Origin: a bacterium | GTDB lineage: Bacteria > Patescibacteriota > Saccharimonadia > Saccharimonadales > UBA4665 | NCBI GenBank assembly: GCA_021810025.1 | Contig: JAJZJS010000002.1 | Span: 62,001 to 126,000, forward strand | Length of the DNA stretch: 64,000 nt | Direction of reading: 5' to 3' | In this document: piece after piece, positions 9,762 through 18,980 of the stretch | Position numbering within the stretch: the first letter of the stretch is position 1 | How the letters are laid out: every line of letters starts with the position of its first letter | The notes under the pieces: generated by a model | Seen by the model: the letters and a program-made list of their open reading frames with translations, nothing else | Database searches by the model: none | Told to the model about the DNA's origin: nothing | Made by a program: the position numbers and the translations under genes

Positions 9762-10175
9762 ATGCTTGCACCCAAACGACAAAAGTTTAGAAAAGTCCGA
9801 AAAGGTAAAATTCGAGGCGTTGCAACTAGTGGAAACTATATCGCCTACGGAGATTTTGCATTACAATCTCAATCTCAAGAGCGAATTACTGCACGCCAAA
9901 TTGAGGCCGCTCGACAAGCCATGACACGTTATATTAAGCGAGGTGGTAAAATCTGGATTAGAATATTCCCACATACACCTGTTTCTAAAAAGCCATTAGA
10001 CGTTAAAATGGGTAGCGGTAAAGGTAATCCTGAGTTTTTTGTAGCTAAAGTTAAATCAGGCACTATATTATTTGAAATGCAAGGGGTTAGCGAAGAATTA
10101 GCACGAGAAGCTATGCGTTTAGCCAGCCATAAACTACCTATTAAAACTAAGTTTCTAGTAAGGCGAGAGGCTTAA
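9762..10175 (+). CDS. rplP: 50S ribosomal protein L16
   Basis: A 137-residue L16. I start it at ATG 9762 ([11 protein letters not shown], the family N-terminus), preceded by GGAGAGG; longer in-frame starts would run into rpsC and are not needed. [17 protein letters not shown] and [15 protein letters not shown] are family signatures near the A-site tRNA. The rpsC-rplP-rpmC-rpsQ order is standard. Confidence 0.97.
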   Translation: MLAPKRQKFRKVRKGKIRGVATSGNYIAYGDFALQSQSQERITARQIEAARQAMTRYIKRGGKIWIRIFPHTPVSKKPLDVKMGSGKGNPEFFVAKVKSGTILFEMQGVSEELAREAMRLASHKLPIKTKFLVRREA

Positions 10176-10177
10176 AG

Positions 10178-10378
10178 ATGAAAATAGCTGAAATACGTAA
10201 ACTATCGACAACAGAGCTTACAAAGCAAAGTACAAAGCTTAGAGAAACGATTGCCGAACAGAAAAGACGCTTAGAATTAGGAGAACTTTCCAATGTTCGT
10301 CAAATTCGAATGATTCGAAAAGATCTTGCTCGAACCCTGACTGTACTGGGCGAAAAATTGACGAAGGAGGTTAAGTAA
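10178..10378 (+). CDS. rpmC: 50S ribosomal protein L29
   Basis: A 66-residue helical protein with the L29 motif ELSNVRQIRMIRKDLARTLTVL. It lies at the tunnel exit next to L23. rpsQ begins directly after its stop codon. Confidence 0.95.
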   Translation: MKIAEIRKLSTTELTKQSTKLRETIAEQKRRLELGELSNVRQIRMIRKDLARTLTVLGEKLTKEVK

Positions 10379-10744
10379 ATGGGTCGCAGTATTATAGGTA
10401 TAGTTGTGTCAGATAAAGTAGATAAGACAATTGTTATTAAGGCACATTCACAGAAAACACATCCAATTTATAAAAAACAGTACCCAGTAACAATAAAATT
10501 TATGGCCCATGATCCAGATAATAAGGCCCGAATTGGTGACGAGGTCGAAATAAGTGAATGCCGTCCCTTAAGCGCCAGAAAAAGATTCATCTTAAGCAAA
10601 ATAATCCAGCCAGCTAAAATTAGTTCGTCGAGAGAAGAAGACGCCAAAATTATTCAAAAAGCGTCTCAGAAAAATAAACCAACTGTCAGAACTAAAGTTG
10701 ATAAAGAAATTTTAAAAGACGATAAAGAAAAGGTTAAGAAATGA
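10379..10744 (+). CDS. rpsQ: 30S ribosomal protein S17, long C-terminal tail
   Basis: The first ~80 residues match S17 ([38 protein letters not shown]), an OB-fold primary 16S binder. The protein has 121 residues, so about 40 are a Lys/Glu/Ser-rich C-terminal extension of unknown role. The end overlaps rplN by 4 nt (ATGA). Confidence 0.95.
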   Translation: MGRSIIGIVVSDKVDKTIVIKAHSQKTHPIYKKQYPVTIKFMAHDPDNKARIGDEVEISECRPLSARKRFILSKIIQPAKISSSREEDAKIIQKASQKNKPTVRTKVDKEILKDDKEKVKK

Positions 10745-11109
10745 TCCAACAAGAATCAAGACTAGCTGTAGCCGACAACTCAGGCGCAAAGGAGATACTT
10801 TGTATTCGAGTTCTTGGTGGTTCAAAACGTCGTTACGCACGAGTCGGAGATATTATAGTAGCAACTGTCAAAGCTGCCAGTCCGAATGGAACAGTTGCTC
10901 GTAAATCAGTTGTTAAAGCAGTTGTCGTTCGTACAAAAGATCAGATTAGACGAAAAGACGGTTCAACTATTAGATTTGATGATAATGCAGCCGTGATTAT
11001 TGGTGACGATAAATTACCAAAGGGAACACGTATTTTTGGGCCTGTACCAAGAGAACTACGTGAACTTGGTTATGCTAAAATTATTAGCTTAGCTCCGGAG
11101 GTCTTATAA
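10741..11109 (+). CDS. rplN: 50S ribosomal protein L14
   Basis: A 122-residue L14 with [16 protein letters not shown] at the start and [19 protein letters not shown] near the end. It forms an intersubunit bridge. Four-base overlap with rpsQ and one-base overlap with rplX. Confidence 0.98.
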   Translation: MIQQESRLAVADNSGAKEILCIRVLGGSKRRYARVGDIIVATVKAASPNGTVARKSVVKAVVVRTKDQIRRKDGSTIRFDDNAAVIIGDDKLPKGTRIFGPVPRELRELGYAKIISLAPEVL

Positions 11110-11450
11110 TGTTTCAAGCTTCTAAATCAACTCCTAAGTTAAAACTAAAAGTCGGCGATAAAGTAATCGTCCTTAGTGGTAAATATAAGAATAAAACTGG
11201 CAAAATCTTAAGAGCTCATCCTCAACTTGGAAAAGTAACAGTTGAAGGTATAAATATTGTTAAGAAACATATTAAACCTACCAAGGAAAATAAAATTGGT
11301 TCAATTAAAGAGATCACAAAGCCAATTGATGTTAGCAAAGTAGCCATAGTCGATCCTAAGACTAAAAAAGCTACTCGAGTAGCCTATAAGTTCGATAAAG
11401 ATGGTAAAAAGATTCGAATTTATAGTAGTTCGAAAGAGGAGATTAAGTAA
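11109..11450 (+). CDS. rplX: 50S ribosomal protein L24
   Basis: A 113-residue L24 with a KOW motif (KVGDKVIVLSGKYKNKTGKI) and the block VEGINIVKKHIKPT. It is an assembly initiator for the 50S subunit. One-base overlaps with rplN and rplE. Confidence 0.97.
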   Translation: MFQASKSTPKLKLKVGDKVIVLSGKYKNKTGKILRAHPQLGKVTVEGINIVKKHIKPTKENKIGSIKEITKPIDVSKVAIVDPKTKKATRVAYKFDKDGKKIRIYSSSKEEIK

Positions 11451-12016
11451 TGGCACGGTCAACCTATACCCCAAATCTTAAGAAACTTTATCTGGACACA
11501 ATAGTTCCGGAAATAAAGTCTGAATTTAAATTAAAAAATCAGAATCAAGTGCCTAAACTAAATAAGATTGTGCTTAACGTTGGCTTAGGTCGATCTAAAG
11601 ATGATAAAAAAATGATGGAAGTTGCAACCAATACCTTAGCTAAAATAAGTGGTCAAGCTCCTATTCAAACAAAAGCCAAAAAATCGATTGCAGCCTTTAA
11701 GCTACGAGAAGGTAATGTCATCGGACTAAAAGTAACCCTTCGTGGAAATCGGATGTATGAGTTTCTAGATCGCATGATAAATATTGTGATGCCTCGACAA
11801 CACGATTTTCATGGTGTTAAACTCAAATCATTCGATAAATCTGGTAACTTTTCCATCGGATTCGTCGACCAATCTGTTTTTCCGGAACTTAGTTTTGAAG
11901 AGACTACCACCGCCCATGGCATATCAATAGTAATTAATTTTAATAACGGAAGCAAAGAATTATCTAAGGAAGTTTTAACAAGGTTTGGAATGCCCTTTGA
12001 GAAGGAGAACAACTAA
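11450..12016 (+). CDS. rplE: 50S ribosomal protein L5
   Basis: A 188-residue L5. Seen: [40 protein letters not shown] and [19 protein letters not shown]. It binds 5S rRNA together with L18 (13238). One-base overlaps on both sides. Confidence 0.97.
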   Translation: MARSTYTPNLKKLYLDTIVPEIKSEFKLKNQNQVPKLNKIVLNVGLGRSKDDKKMMEVATNTLAKISGQAPIQTKAKKSIAAFKLREGNVIGLKVTLRGNRMYEFLDRMINIVMPRQHDFHGVKLKSFDKSGNFSIGFVDQSVFPELSFEETTTAHGISIVINFNNGSKELSKEVLTRFGMPFEKENN

Positions 12017-12285
12017 TGGCCAAGAAATCTATTATTGCACGAGATTTAAAACGTCAAAAAATGATTAATAAATATAAAGCAAAGCGAGCTGAATTAAAGG
12101 CAATCGGTGATTTTGAAGGGTTAGCTCGACTTCCTCTAAATTCATCACCCACACGTCTTACGACACGCTGTATCGAGACTGGTCGATCTCGTGGTTACAT
12201 GCGTCGATTTGGATTAAGTCGAATTGCCTTTAGGGAAGAAGCCTCAAAGGGTAATATCCCTGGCGTAAATAAGTCAAGTTGGTAG
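12016..12285 (+). CDS. rpsN: 30S ribosomal protein S14, cysteine-poor (zinc-free) form
   Basis: An 89-residue S14 of the long, non-zinc class: it ends with [22 protein letters not shown] and has [16 protein letters not shown] where zinc-type S14 carries CxxC pairs; only one Cys is present. It belongs to the 30S head. One-base overlap with rplE, 8 nt to rpsH. Confidence 0.96.
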   Translation: MAKKSIIARDLKRQKMINKYKAKRAELKAIGDFEGLARLPLNSSPTRLTTRCIETGRSRGYMRRFGLSRIAFREEASKGNIPGVNKSSW

Positions 12286-12293
12286 GAGAATAT

Positions 12294-12695
12294 ATGAGTA
12301 CAACAAGCACAGACCCCATCGCAGATATGTTAACTCGGATTAGAAACGCTATCAGTGTTAATCATCATCAAGTTAGCCTACCTCACAGTAAACTAAAGGA
12401 AGCTATTGCTCAATTGCTAGTTAAGAATAACTATATCGATAAAGTAACCACTATTACTAAAGATGGCCATAAACAATTAGTAATCGATATCAATTCCGAA
12501 AGCAGTAATGCTCGAATTAGTGAAATTTCTAAGCTTTCAAAGCCCGGTCGTCGCTTATATGTTTCTGCCCGTGAAATACCTACCGTTCGACAGGGAAAAG
12601 GAATTGTGATTATAAGCACGTCAAGTGGTATTATTAGTGGTCAAGAAGCTAAAAAGCGTCACATTGGCGGAGAATTAATTTGTCAGGTAATTTAA
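12294..12695 (+). CDS. rpsH: 30S ribosomal protein S8
   Basis: A 133-residue S8. I start it at ATG 12294 (MSTTSTDPIADMLTRIRNAI), preceded by AGGAG 7 nt upstream; an earlier in-frame start at 12279 would overlap rpsN without need. The C-terminus has the S8 block STSSGIISGQEAKKRHIGGE. S8 represses the spc operon in other bacteria. Confidence 0.97.
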   Translation: MSTTSTDPIADMLTRIRNAISVNHHQVSLPHSKLKEAIAQLLVKNNYIDKVTTITKDGHKQLVIDINSESSNARISEISKLSKPGRRLYVSAREIPTVRQGKGIVIISTSSGIISGQEAKKRHIGGELICQVI

Positions 12696-13238
12696 ATGAG
12701 TAGAATAGGAAAACAACCAATTAATATCTTAAACGGCGTTACGGTCGAAATTTCACCAAACGACGTTTTAGTTAAAGGACCCAAGGGTCAATTAAGTCAA
12801 GCTATTCTAGAAGGCACTTCCTTGAAGCTAAGCGACGATAATTTACTAATTGTGAACAGATCCAGCGATAGCCATCTTCATAAGGCTAATCATGGTTTAA
12901 TGAGAAGCTTAGTCAACAATATGGTTCAAGGAGTTAGTACTGGCTTCAGTAAAAGTCTCGAACTAAATGGAGTCGGTTTTAAGGTTGCTCTTCAGGGAAA
13001 GATTTTAAAACTTAATGTTGGATTTTCGCATGATGTAAATTACAATATTCCAGACAACATTGAGATTAAGGTCGAACAAAATATTATAACAGTTAGTGGC
13101 CATGACAAACAACAAGTTGGTCAGGTTGCGGCCGAGATTAGGTCCATTAAAAAACCTGAACCCTATAAAGGCAAGGGAATTAAATATGTCGGAGAACGAA
13201 TAATCCGCAAAAGCGGTAAAAGCGGTAAGGATAAATAA
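12696..13238 (+). CDS. rplF: 50S ribosomal protein L6
   Basis: A 180-residue L6 starting SRIGKQPINI, with the tandem-fold core and the closing signature PEPYKGKGIKYVGERIIRK. It lies near the factor-binding site. No gap after rpsH; one-base overlap with rplR. Confidence 0.97.
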   Translation: MSRIGKQPINILNGVTVEISPNDVLVKGPKGQLSQAILEGTSLKLSDDNLLIVNRSSDSHLHKANHGLMRSLVNNMVQGVSTGFSKSLELNGVGFKVALQGKILKLNVGFSHDVNYNIPDNIEIKVEQNIITVSGHDKQQVGQVAAEIRSIKKPEPYKGKGIKYVGERIIRKSGKSGKDK

Positions 13239-13594
13239 TGCAAGAATTAATTAAGAAATCACAAAACTTAATTCGAAGAAAAAATCGAATTAGATCTAAG
13301 ATAAGAGGCAACGCTAATTGCCCTCGATTATCTGTTTATATTTCGAACCGTCAAATTAGCGCTCAATTGATAGACGATGACCAAATGAATACATTAGCGC
13401 AGGTAAGCACCCTAAAGGCTCCTAAATCAGATCAGACTTTAACCGACAAAGCAGCTTGGGTTGGCCAAGAAATAGCCCAAAAGGCTCAAAGTCTTAAAAT
13501 TAAAAAAGCAGTATTCGACCGAAACGGAAAAAGATATCATGGAAGAATTCAAATTTTGGCAGAAAGTGCACGTAAAGCAGGATTGGAGATCTAA
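13238..13594 (+). CDS. rplR: 50S ribosomal protein L18
   Basis: A 118-residue L18 with RRKNRIRSKIRGNANCPRLS, VYISNRQISAQLIDD and the closing FDRNGKRYHGRIQILAESARKA. A 5S rRNA binder. One-base overlap with rpsE. Confidence 0.96.
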   Translation: MQELIKKSQNLIRRKNRIRSKIRGNANCPRLSVYISNRQISAQLIDDDQMNTLAQVSTLKAPKSDQTLTDKAAWVGQEIAQKAQSLKIKKAVFDRNGKRYHGRIQILAESARKAGLEI

Positions 13595-14139
13595 TGGCTA
13601 ATACCGATATTGTAAATTCAAAAAAAAGTCAGGAAATAATCGAAGAAAAGCAGTACGACGAACGGACTCTTCAGATTGATCGCGTAGCTCGAGTTGTTAA
13701 AGGTGGACGAAGATTTAGATTTCGAGCTTTAGTTGTTGTTGGAGATCGACATCATCGTGTTGGAATAGGTAGCGCAAAAGGACCTGACGTAACAGCAGCC
13801 GTAAGTAAAGCACAGAATGTCGCAAAAAAGAATTTTATTCAGGTTATTACTGTTAAAGACACTATACCTCACGAAACAAGTGCTAAAGTAAGTGGAGCTA
13901 AGATAATATTAAAACCAGCTTCAGACGGTACCGGATTAATTGCTGGGGGTGTTATTAGAACAATATTAGATGTTGCCGGTGTTAAGAATATATTAAGCAA
14001 ATCTCTCGGATCTTCTAATAAAACCAATGTTTCATATGCAGTTATCGAAGCTTTAAAGAGTTTAAGTCCAAAATCGGAGTGGATAACGACCAAAGTGAAT
14101 CAAACCGAGAAAAAAACAACAGCTAAGGAATCGAAATGA
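13594..14139 (+). CDS. rpsE: 30S ribosomal protein S5
   Basis: A 181-residue S5. RVARVVKGGRRFRFRALVVV and GRHHRVGIG-like sequence (DRHHRVGIGSAKGPDV) mark the family, and the C-terminal fold runs through AGVKNILSKSLGSSNK. The N-terminal ~25 residues and the C-terminal Thr/Lys tail are extensions. It overlaps rplO by 4 nt; rpmD (L30), which normally lies between them, is absent. Confidence 0.97.
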   Translation: MANTDIVNSKKSQEIIEEKQYDERTLQIDRVARVVKGGRRFRFRALVVVGDRHHRVGIGSAKGPDVTAAVSKAQNVAKKNFIQVITVKDTIPHETSAKVSGAKIILKPASDGTGLIAGGVIRTILDVAGVKNILSKSLGSSNKTNVSYAVIEALKSLSPKSEWITTKVNQTEKKTTAKESK

Positions 14140-14612
14140 AATTTAACGATTTAAATTTAAAATCTAAAAAAGCTCCAAACCGAATTGGCCGCGGAATTTC
14201 GGCTGGACAGGGTAAAACAGCAGGACGCGGAACAAAAGGGCAAGGAGCCCGCACTGGATCTAAACGACGTCCTGGATTCAGTGGAGGTCAAAATCCTATG
14301 ATGCAACAATTACCCAAATTGCCGGGATTCAAAACGCATAAAACACCTGCCGAAAATGTTACTACAACTGAATTAGAAGCACTCAAAGTTAAAACTATTG
14401 ATCCAAAAGTATTATTTGAACATCAACTAATTAGCAGTCCTTACGTAAAAGTTAAGCTTTTGAATAAAGCAAAATTAAGCAAACCTTTAGAAGTTAATTT
14501 AGCGGCAGCATCTCAAAGTGCTATCTATAATGTAGAACAAGCTGGTGGCACTTTTAACAAAACTAAACGAACCTTAAAACCTAAGACTAAAACTTCTGCA
14601 AAAGAAGAATAA
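14136..14612 (+). CDS. rplO: 50S ribosomal protein L15
   Basis: A 158-residue L15 with the Gly/Arg-rich N-terminus (GRGISAGQGKTAGRGTKGQ, RRPGFSGGQNPMMQQLPK). It overlaps rpsE by 4 nt (ATGA) and is followed by secY after 29 nt containing TATAAT (14625-14630). Confidence 0.96.
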   Translation: MKFNDLNLKSKKAPNRIGRGISAGQGKTAGRGTKGQGARTGSKRRPGFSGGQNPMMQQLPKLPGFKTHKTPAENVTTTELEALKVKTIDPKVLFEHQLISSPYVKVKLLNKAKLSKPLEVNLAAASQSAIYNVEQAGGTFNKTKRTLKPKTKTSAKEE

Positions 14613-14641
14613 TTAATATTAGGTTATAATAAGAGGGTATA

Positions 14642-16141
14642 ATGAACTGGAAGATTATTTGGGACTCCCTTAAGCATAAAGATATGAGGAATCGCATTTT
14701 AGCGGTTCTTGGGATCTTGTTAATTTTTCGATTATTAGCCGAATTACCAGTACCGATTGCTAACCCTCAAGCATTTCATCAGGTACTTCAAAATTTATTT
14801 AACTCAAAAAGTGCCCCTCAATTCTTAAGTTTTATTAATGTCTTGTCGGGTGGTGCTCTTGCTAATTTTTCTATTATGATTGCCGGACTGGGGCCTTATA
14901 TTAATGCCTCAATTATAATGCAACTGCTAACTAAGGCCATTCCAAAACTAGAAGCTCTTCATAAAGAAGGTGAATTTGGCCAGAAAAAAATTAATCAATA
15001 TACCCGTATTCTGACATTTCCCTTAGCAATAATTCAATCAATTGGTTCAATCTTTCTGATTCGACAAGCAGCTAGTAGCATTGGGGGGCTGAACAGTATT
15101 ACGGCTCATACTTCAATTATTCAATGGGTTTTAATGGTATCTGCTCTAACTGGAGGATCGATGCTCTTAATGTGGTTGGGTGAATTAATTACCGAACAAA
15201 GCATAGGAAATGGTATCTCACTAATTATTACTGTTGGCATAGTAAGTCGTCTTCCTTCCAATATTCAACAAATAATTCAATCAGTTGATAGCGGTCATCG
15301 CTGGCATATCTTTAGCCATACAATTCCGTTTAACAATACGGCACTTTTTTATAGCGTCATTCTAATTGTGTCGATTTTAATAGTAACCTGGATGGTTGTA
15401 ATGCTGAATGAAGCATCTAAGAACTTAACAGTTAACTATGCAAAGAAAGTTCAAGGCAATAGAGCCTATGGTGGCGTGACAACTATTCTACCTGTTAAAC
15501 TTATTACGGCTGGGGTTATACCGATTATCTTTGCCGTGGCATTTTTAAGTGTGCCTAGTTTTGCTGGACAACTTTTAACGGGTATACATGGAGGTAATTG
15601 GGCTCATATTGGAACAAATTTAACCACATGGTTTCAGGCCCCTTCTCAAACATCGTTTAAAACAGAGGGCCTGATCGCCTATATTTATCCAGTAACTTAT
15701 TTCTTGCTAGTATTTATCTTTACATATTTTTACACTAGCTTTACCTTTAACTCTAAAGAAATCGCAGAAAATCTTCAAAAGCAAGGAGGTTTTATTGAAG
15801 GAGTACGATCCGGTCAACAAACAGAAAAATATTTATCAAAGGTAGTTAATCGCTTAACCTTTTTCGGGGCATTAAGCTTAGGAGTTCTAGCTTTAATGCC
15901 AATCATTGCTCAAATCTATATAAGTGTCAGTATTACAATTGGTGGAACAAGTATTTTAATCCTAGTTTCAGTAGCTCTTCAGACTCTACGTGCCGTTGAA
16001 AGTCGATCTTTAATGATAACTTACGATCAATATCAGGAGCCAGATTTTTTTTATGAACCATCAGGTTCAATGGAAGCTGCTCTTGGAGCTAGACAACTTA
16101 AGCTAACGGATCGCATTCTAAAACGTAAAAAGAAGTCCTAA
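14642..16141 (+). CDS. secY: Protein translocase subunit SecY
   Basis: A 499-residue polytopic membrane protein. Recognisable SecY blocks are FLSFINVLSGGALANFSIMIAGLGP (split here for length: NVLSGGALANFSIM then AGLGPYINASIIMQLL), LGELITEQSIGNGISLII, QGNRAYGGVTTILPVKL and the C-terminal LMITYDQYQEPDFF. It is about 60 residues longer than typical, with longer loops between helices 5-6 and 7-8. It forms the export channel with the SecE at 33547. adk and map, which often follow secY, are not here. Confidence 0.97.
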   Translation: MNWKIIWDSLKHKDMRNRILAVLGILLIFRLLAELPVPIANPQAFHQVLQNLFNSKSAPQFLSFINVLSGGALANFSIMIAGLGPYINASIIMQLLTKAIPKLEALHKEGEFGQKKINQYTRILTFPLAIIQSIGSIFLIRQAASSIGGLNSITAHTSIIQWVLMVSALTGGSMLLMWLGELITEQSIGNGISLIITVGIVSRLPSNIQQIIQSVDSGHRWHIFSHTIPFNNTALFYSVILIVSILIVTWMVVMLNEASKNLTVNYAKKVQGNRAYGGVTTILPVKLITAGVIPIIFAVAFLSVPSFAGQLLTGIHGGNWAHIGTNLTTWFQAPSQTSFKTEGLIAYIYPVTYFLLVFIFTYFYTSFTFNSKEIAENLQKQGGFIEGVRSGQQTEKYLSKVVNRLTFFGALSLGVLALMPIIAQIYISVSITIGGTSILILVSVALQTLRAVESRSLMITYDQYQEPDFFYEPSGSMEAALGARQLKLTDRILKRKKKS

Positions 16142-16153
16142 GTAAAAAAACTC

Positions 16154-16182
16154 TTTACAAAATGAATTTAAAACACTATAAT
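16154..16182 (+). promoter_or_regulatory. Promoter for infA-rpmJ-rpsM-K-D-rpoA
   Basis: TTTACA (16154-16159), exactly 17 nt, TATAAT (16177-16182), 17 nt before the infA start. It is the strongest sigma-70-like pair in the window and gives the alpha operon its own start. The 20 nt at 16143-16162 repeat the tuf promoter region. Confidence 0.78.
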
Positions 16183-16199
16183 CAGGTCTTGTTATATCT

Positions 16200-16421
16200 A
16201 TGACCACTAACAAGGAAGTAATCGAGTTAACTGGAACAATTGTAGAGACTCTTCCAGGGGCTCAATTTAAAGTAGAACTTGAGAATGGTCATAAAATTAT
16301 AGCTCATGTTGCAGGGAAGATGCGGAAGCATTTTATCAAGATAGTTCCCGGCGACAGCGTTAAGGTTGAGCTGACACCTTATGATCTAACTAAGGGTCGA
16401 ATCACTTATCGCCAAGGTTAA
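16200..16421 (+). CDS. infA: Translation initiation factor IF-1
   Basis: A 73-residue OB-fold protein: [42 protein letters not shown] and [13 protein letters not shown] are the IF-1 blocks. It occupies the A site during initiation. No Shine-Dalgarno is visible in the short leader. It precedes rpmJ, as in most bacteria. Confidence 0.97.
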   Translation: MTTNKEVIELTGTIVETLPGAQFKVELENGHKIIAHVAGKMRKHFIKIVPGDSVKVELTPYDLTKGRITYRQG

Positions 16422-16468
16422 TAAACTAAGCAGAGTGTCATTACTTTAAGAAAGGAGCAATGATCCGC

Positions 16469-16585
16469 ATGAAGGTGCGTGCTAGCGTCAAAAAAATTAG
16501 TAAAGATGATATTATAGTCCGACGAAAAGGTCGTGTTTATGTTATTAATAAGCTAAAACCGAAACATAAACAGAGGCAAGGTTAA
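16469..16585 (+). CDS. rpmJ: 50S ribosomal protein L36, cysteine-free form
   Basis: A 38-residue protein, [10 protein letters not shown] at the start and KPKHKQRQG at the end, as in all L36. The zinc ligands of common L36 (Cys 11, 14 and 27) are replaced by Ser, Asp and Asn; only the His remains. AAAGGAG lies at 16451-16457. An in-frame ATG at 16460 would add three residues but sits too close to the Shine-Dalgarno, so I chose MKVR. Placed between infA and rpsM as usual. Confidence 0.93.
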   Translation: MKVRASVKKISKDDIIVRRKGRVYVINKLKPKHKQRQG

Positions 16586-16588
16586 TTA

Positions 16589-16975
16589 ATGGCTAGAATT
16601 TCAGGTATTACTATTCCAAACGATAAACAAATCTGGGTAGCCTTAACCTATGTTCACGGCATTGGTCGAAAATCAAGTTATGATATTTTAAAAAAATCAA
16701 ACGTTGATTCAACTATTCGCGTTAAAGACCTAAGCAATAGCCAAATAACCAAAATTCAAGACGTTATCAGTGCAGAATATACTGTAGAGGGAGATCTCCA
16801 AAGAATTGTAACTGGTAACATTAAACGCCTTAAGGACATTAAGTCTTATCGTGGCTTAAGGCATATAGCTAATTTACCAACCAGAGGACAAAGAACACGA
16901 ACCAACGCCCGTACAAAACGTGGAAAGCGAGTAACAATCGGAGGAACTGCTAAGAAGACAGCTTCAAAGACTTAA
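16589..16975 (+). CDS. rpsM: 30S ribosomal protein S13
   Basis: A 128-residue S13 with GITIPNDKQIWVALTYVHGIG and the C-terminal RGLRHIANLPTRGQRTRTNART. It bridges the 30S head to the 50S subunit and touches P-site tRNA. Starts 3 nt after rpmJ. Confidence 0.97.
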   Translation: MARISGITIPNDKQIWVALTYVHGIGRKSSYDILKKSNVDSTIRVKDLSNSQITKIQDVISAEYTVEGDLQRIVTGNIKRLKDIKSYRGLRHIANLPTRGQRTRTNARTKRGKRVTIGGTAKKTASKT

Positions 16976-16992
16976 AATAAGGCAGATATAAT

Positions 16993-17391
16993 ATGGCAGA
17001 TAATACAATCAATAAAGCAAAGAAGAAAAAAGCAAAACGAACTGTCGCTAAAGGTCAAGTTCATATTTTTGCTAGTTTTAATAATACTATTATTAGTTTT
17101 ACGGACGAAAAAGGTAATCTCTTAACGAGCTCCAGCGCAGGTGCTTGTGGTTTCAGGGGATCCAAAAAAGGAACAGCTTATGCCGCTCAAGTTGCATCAG
17201 ATAAAGCAGCTCAGCTTGCTAAAACACAGTATTCCTTAAGTAAAGTCGATGTTTACGTTAAAGGGATTGGACTTGGAAGAGATTCAGCCATTAGAACCCT
17301 TCAAAATTTAGATATTTTTGTTGACAGCATTAAAGATGTGACTGGTCTAGCTCATGGTGGAGTTCGACCCAGAAAGAGTAGGAGAGTTTAA
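16993..17391 (+). CDS. rpsK: 30S ribosomal protein S11
   Basis: A 132-residue S11 with VHIFASFNNTIISFTDEKGN, SSSAGACGFRGSKKGTAYAAQ and the closing GVRPRKSRRV. It forms part of the platform near the E site. One-base overlap with rpsD. Confidence 0.97.
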   Translation: MADNTINKAKKKKAKRTVAKGQVHIFASFNNTIISFTDEKGNLLTSSSAGACGFRGSKKGTAYAAQVASDKAAQLAKTQYSLSKVDVYVKGIGLGRDSAIRTLQNLDIFVDSIKDVTGLAHGGVRPRKSRRV

Positions 17392-18011
17392 TGGCCAGAG
17401 ATCATTCATCTATAGTTAAGCAAAGTCGTAGGGAAGGCTATGCACTGCACCCTAAAGCTCATAAAGCTCTAGTTAAGCGATCTGCACTCCCAGGACAATT
17501 AAACACCTATCGTAAATTTGGCCGACCCCTATCTCAATACGGCATATCATTACGAGAAAAGCAAAAAGTTAAAAGACTATATGGAATGCTAGAAAAACAA
17601 TTTTCTAAATTAATGAAAGAAGCTTCGAAATCTAAGGGCCAATCTGGAGAGATATTACTCAAGTTCTTAGAACAAAGACTTGATAATGTTGTCTATCGTT
17701 CTGGATTAGCACCAAGCCGAAGATCAGCTCGTCAACTAGTTAGTCATGGGCATTTTATGCTTAACGATCGAAGAGTAAATATCCCGTCCATTAGAGTTAA
17801 AGTCAAAGATCAGATAAAATTACGACCTAAAAGTACTAGCAGTAATTTCTTTAAAAATATTGATGACAATAGTCCCGCCCCTCAAAATATTCCAGCTTGG
17901 TTAAAGGTAGATCGCAAAAATTTCGTTATTAGTGTTATCTCTGAGCCAACTCGAGAAGACGCTGAGTTAGATATCAATGAGCAATTAATAGTGGAATATT
18001 ATTCCAGATAA
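17391..18011 (+). CDS. rpsD: 30S ribosomal protein S4
   Basis: A 206-residue S4. The S4 RNA-binding domain reads LEQRLDNVVYRSGLAPSRRSARQLVSHGH across residues ~95-125 (key residues Arg-Leu-Asp-Asn and Ser-Arg-Arg-Ser-Ala-Arg). The N-terminus has no zinc cysteines. S4 is the alpha-operon repressor in other bacteria. rpoA follows after a Shine-Dalgarno AAAGGAG. Confidence 0.96.
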   Translation: MARDHSSIVKQSRREGYALHPKAHKALVKRSALPGQLNTYRKFGRPLSQYGISLREKQKVKRLYGMLEKQFSKLMKEASKSKGQSGEILLKFLEQRLDNVVYRSGLAPSRRSARQLVSHGHFMLNDRRVNIPSIRVKVKDQIKLRPKSTSSNFFKNIDDNSPAPQNIPAWLKVDRKNFVISVISEPTREDAELDINEQLIVEYYSR

Positions 18012-18025
18012 CAAAGGAGATAGAG

Positions 18026-18976
18026 ATGTCGAATATTATTCATACAGCCGGATTAGTTAAAGTCGAAGACCATAGCGAGGTTAGCGCTACTTTTACAATT
18101 GAACCACTTCATAACGGCTATGGTATGACTCTCGGCAATTCCTTGAGAAGAGTCCTGCTGTCTAGTATTTCAGGCGCAGCAATTACAGCATTTAAGATCG
18201 AAGGCGCTACTCATGAATTTACCGATATTAAAGGTGTAAAAGAAGATGTCGTCGATATTATGTTGAATCTAAAAGGTGTTAAATTTAAGATTTATGGAAC
18301 TGAGCCTCAAACACTTCGCATCGTTAAATCTGGATCTGGTCCAATAACAGCTAAAGATATCGAAACAAATGCCGACGTTGAAGTAATCAACCCCAATCAT
18401 GTTATTGCCACTATAGATGATCCTAAGACCAAATTTGTAGCAGATATTGTTGTTGAAGTTGGTCGAGGCTATCGGACAATTGAAGAAGGTACAGCTAAAA
18501 AAGCTTCTGATATGATTGCCATTGATGCTATCTTTAGTCCAGTCTTAAGAGTTCGTTATCGAGTTGAGAATACACGCGTTGGACAAATTACTGATCTAGA
18601 CAAATTAATTATTACGATTAATACGGATGGAACTATTACACCCAGCGATGCTTTTGAAGAAGCATCAGCAATTTTAGTAAATCAATATAGCGCTTTAGCG
18701 GGTAAAACTAAAATCGAAGAAAGTCCCAACCTACTAGAAACAGAGCTCCTTAATAATGAGTCTAACGCCGAAAGCACAGAAGACGTCTCTATTTTAAATA
18801 CTTCTATTGAGGATTTAAACTTATCGGCTCGTACCACAAATGCTTTAATTAACAACGAGATTTATACCATAAAAGATTTGTTTTCTTTAAATGACGCCGA
18901 GCTTAAGGACCTTAAAGGATTTGGTTCAAAAGCCCTAGATGAAGTTAAAGATAAACTAGCAGAATTGGAGCTTTAA
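18026..18976 (+). CDS. rpoA: RNA polymerase alpha subunit
   Basis: A 316-residue alpha. The N-terminal domain has FTIEPLHNGYGMTLGNSLRRVLLSS, read in two parts (PLHNGYGMTLGNSLRR, VLLSSISGAAITAFKI), needed for dimerisation and assembly. A linker rich in Asn/Glu (residues ~225-255) leads to the C-terminal domain with LNLSARTTNALINNEIYTI and LKGFGSKALDEVKDKL, the helix-hairpin DNA/activator-binding part. It sits between rpsD and rplQ as in most bacteria. Confidence 0.97.
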   Translation: MSNIIHTAGLVKVEDHSEVSATFTIEPLHNGYGMTLGNSLRRVLLSSISGAAITAFKIEGATHEFTDIKGVKEDVVDIMLNLKGVKFKIYGTEPQTLRIVKSGSGPITAKDIETNADVEVINPNHVIATIDDPKTKFVADIVVEVGRGYRTIEEGTAKKASDMIAIDAIFSPVLRVRYRVENTRVGQITDLDKLIITINTDGTITPSDAFEEASAILVNQYSALAGKTKIEESPNLLETELLNNESNAESTEDVSILNTSIEDLNLSARTTNALINNEIYTIKDLFSLNDAELKDLKGFGSKALDEVKDKLAELEL

Positions 18977-18980
18977 CAAA

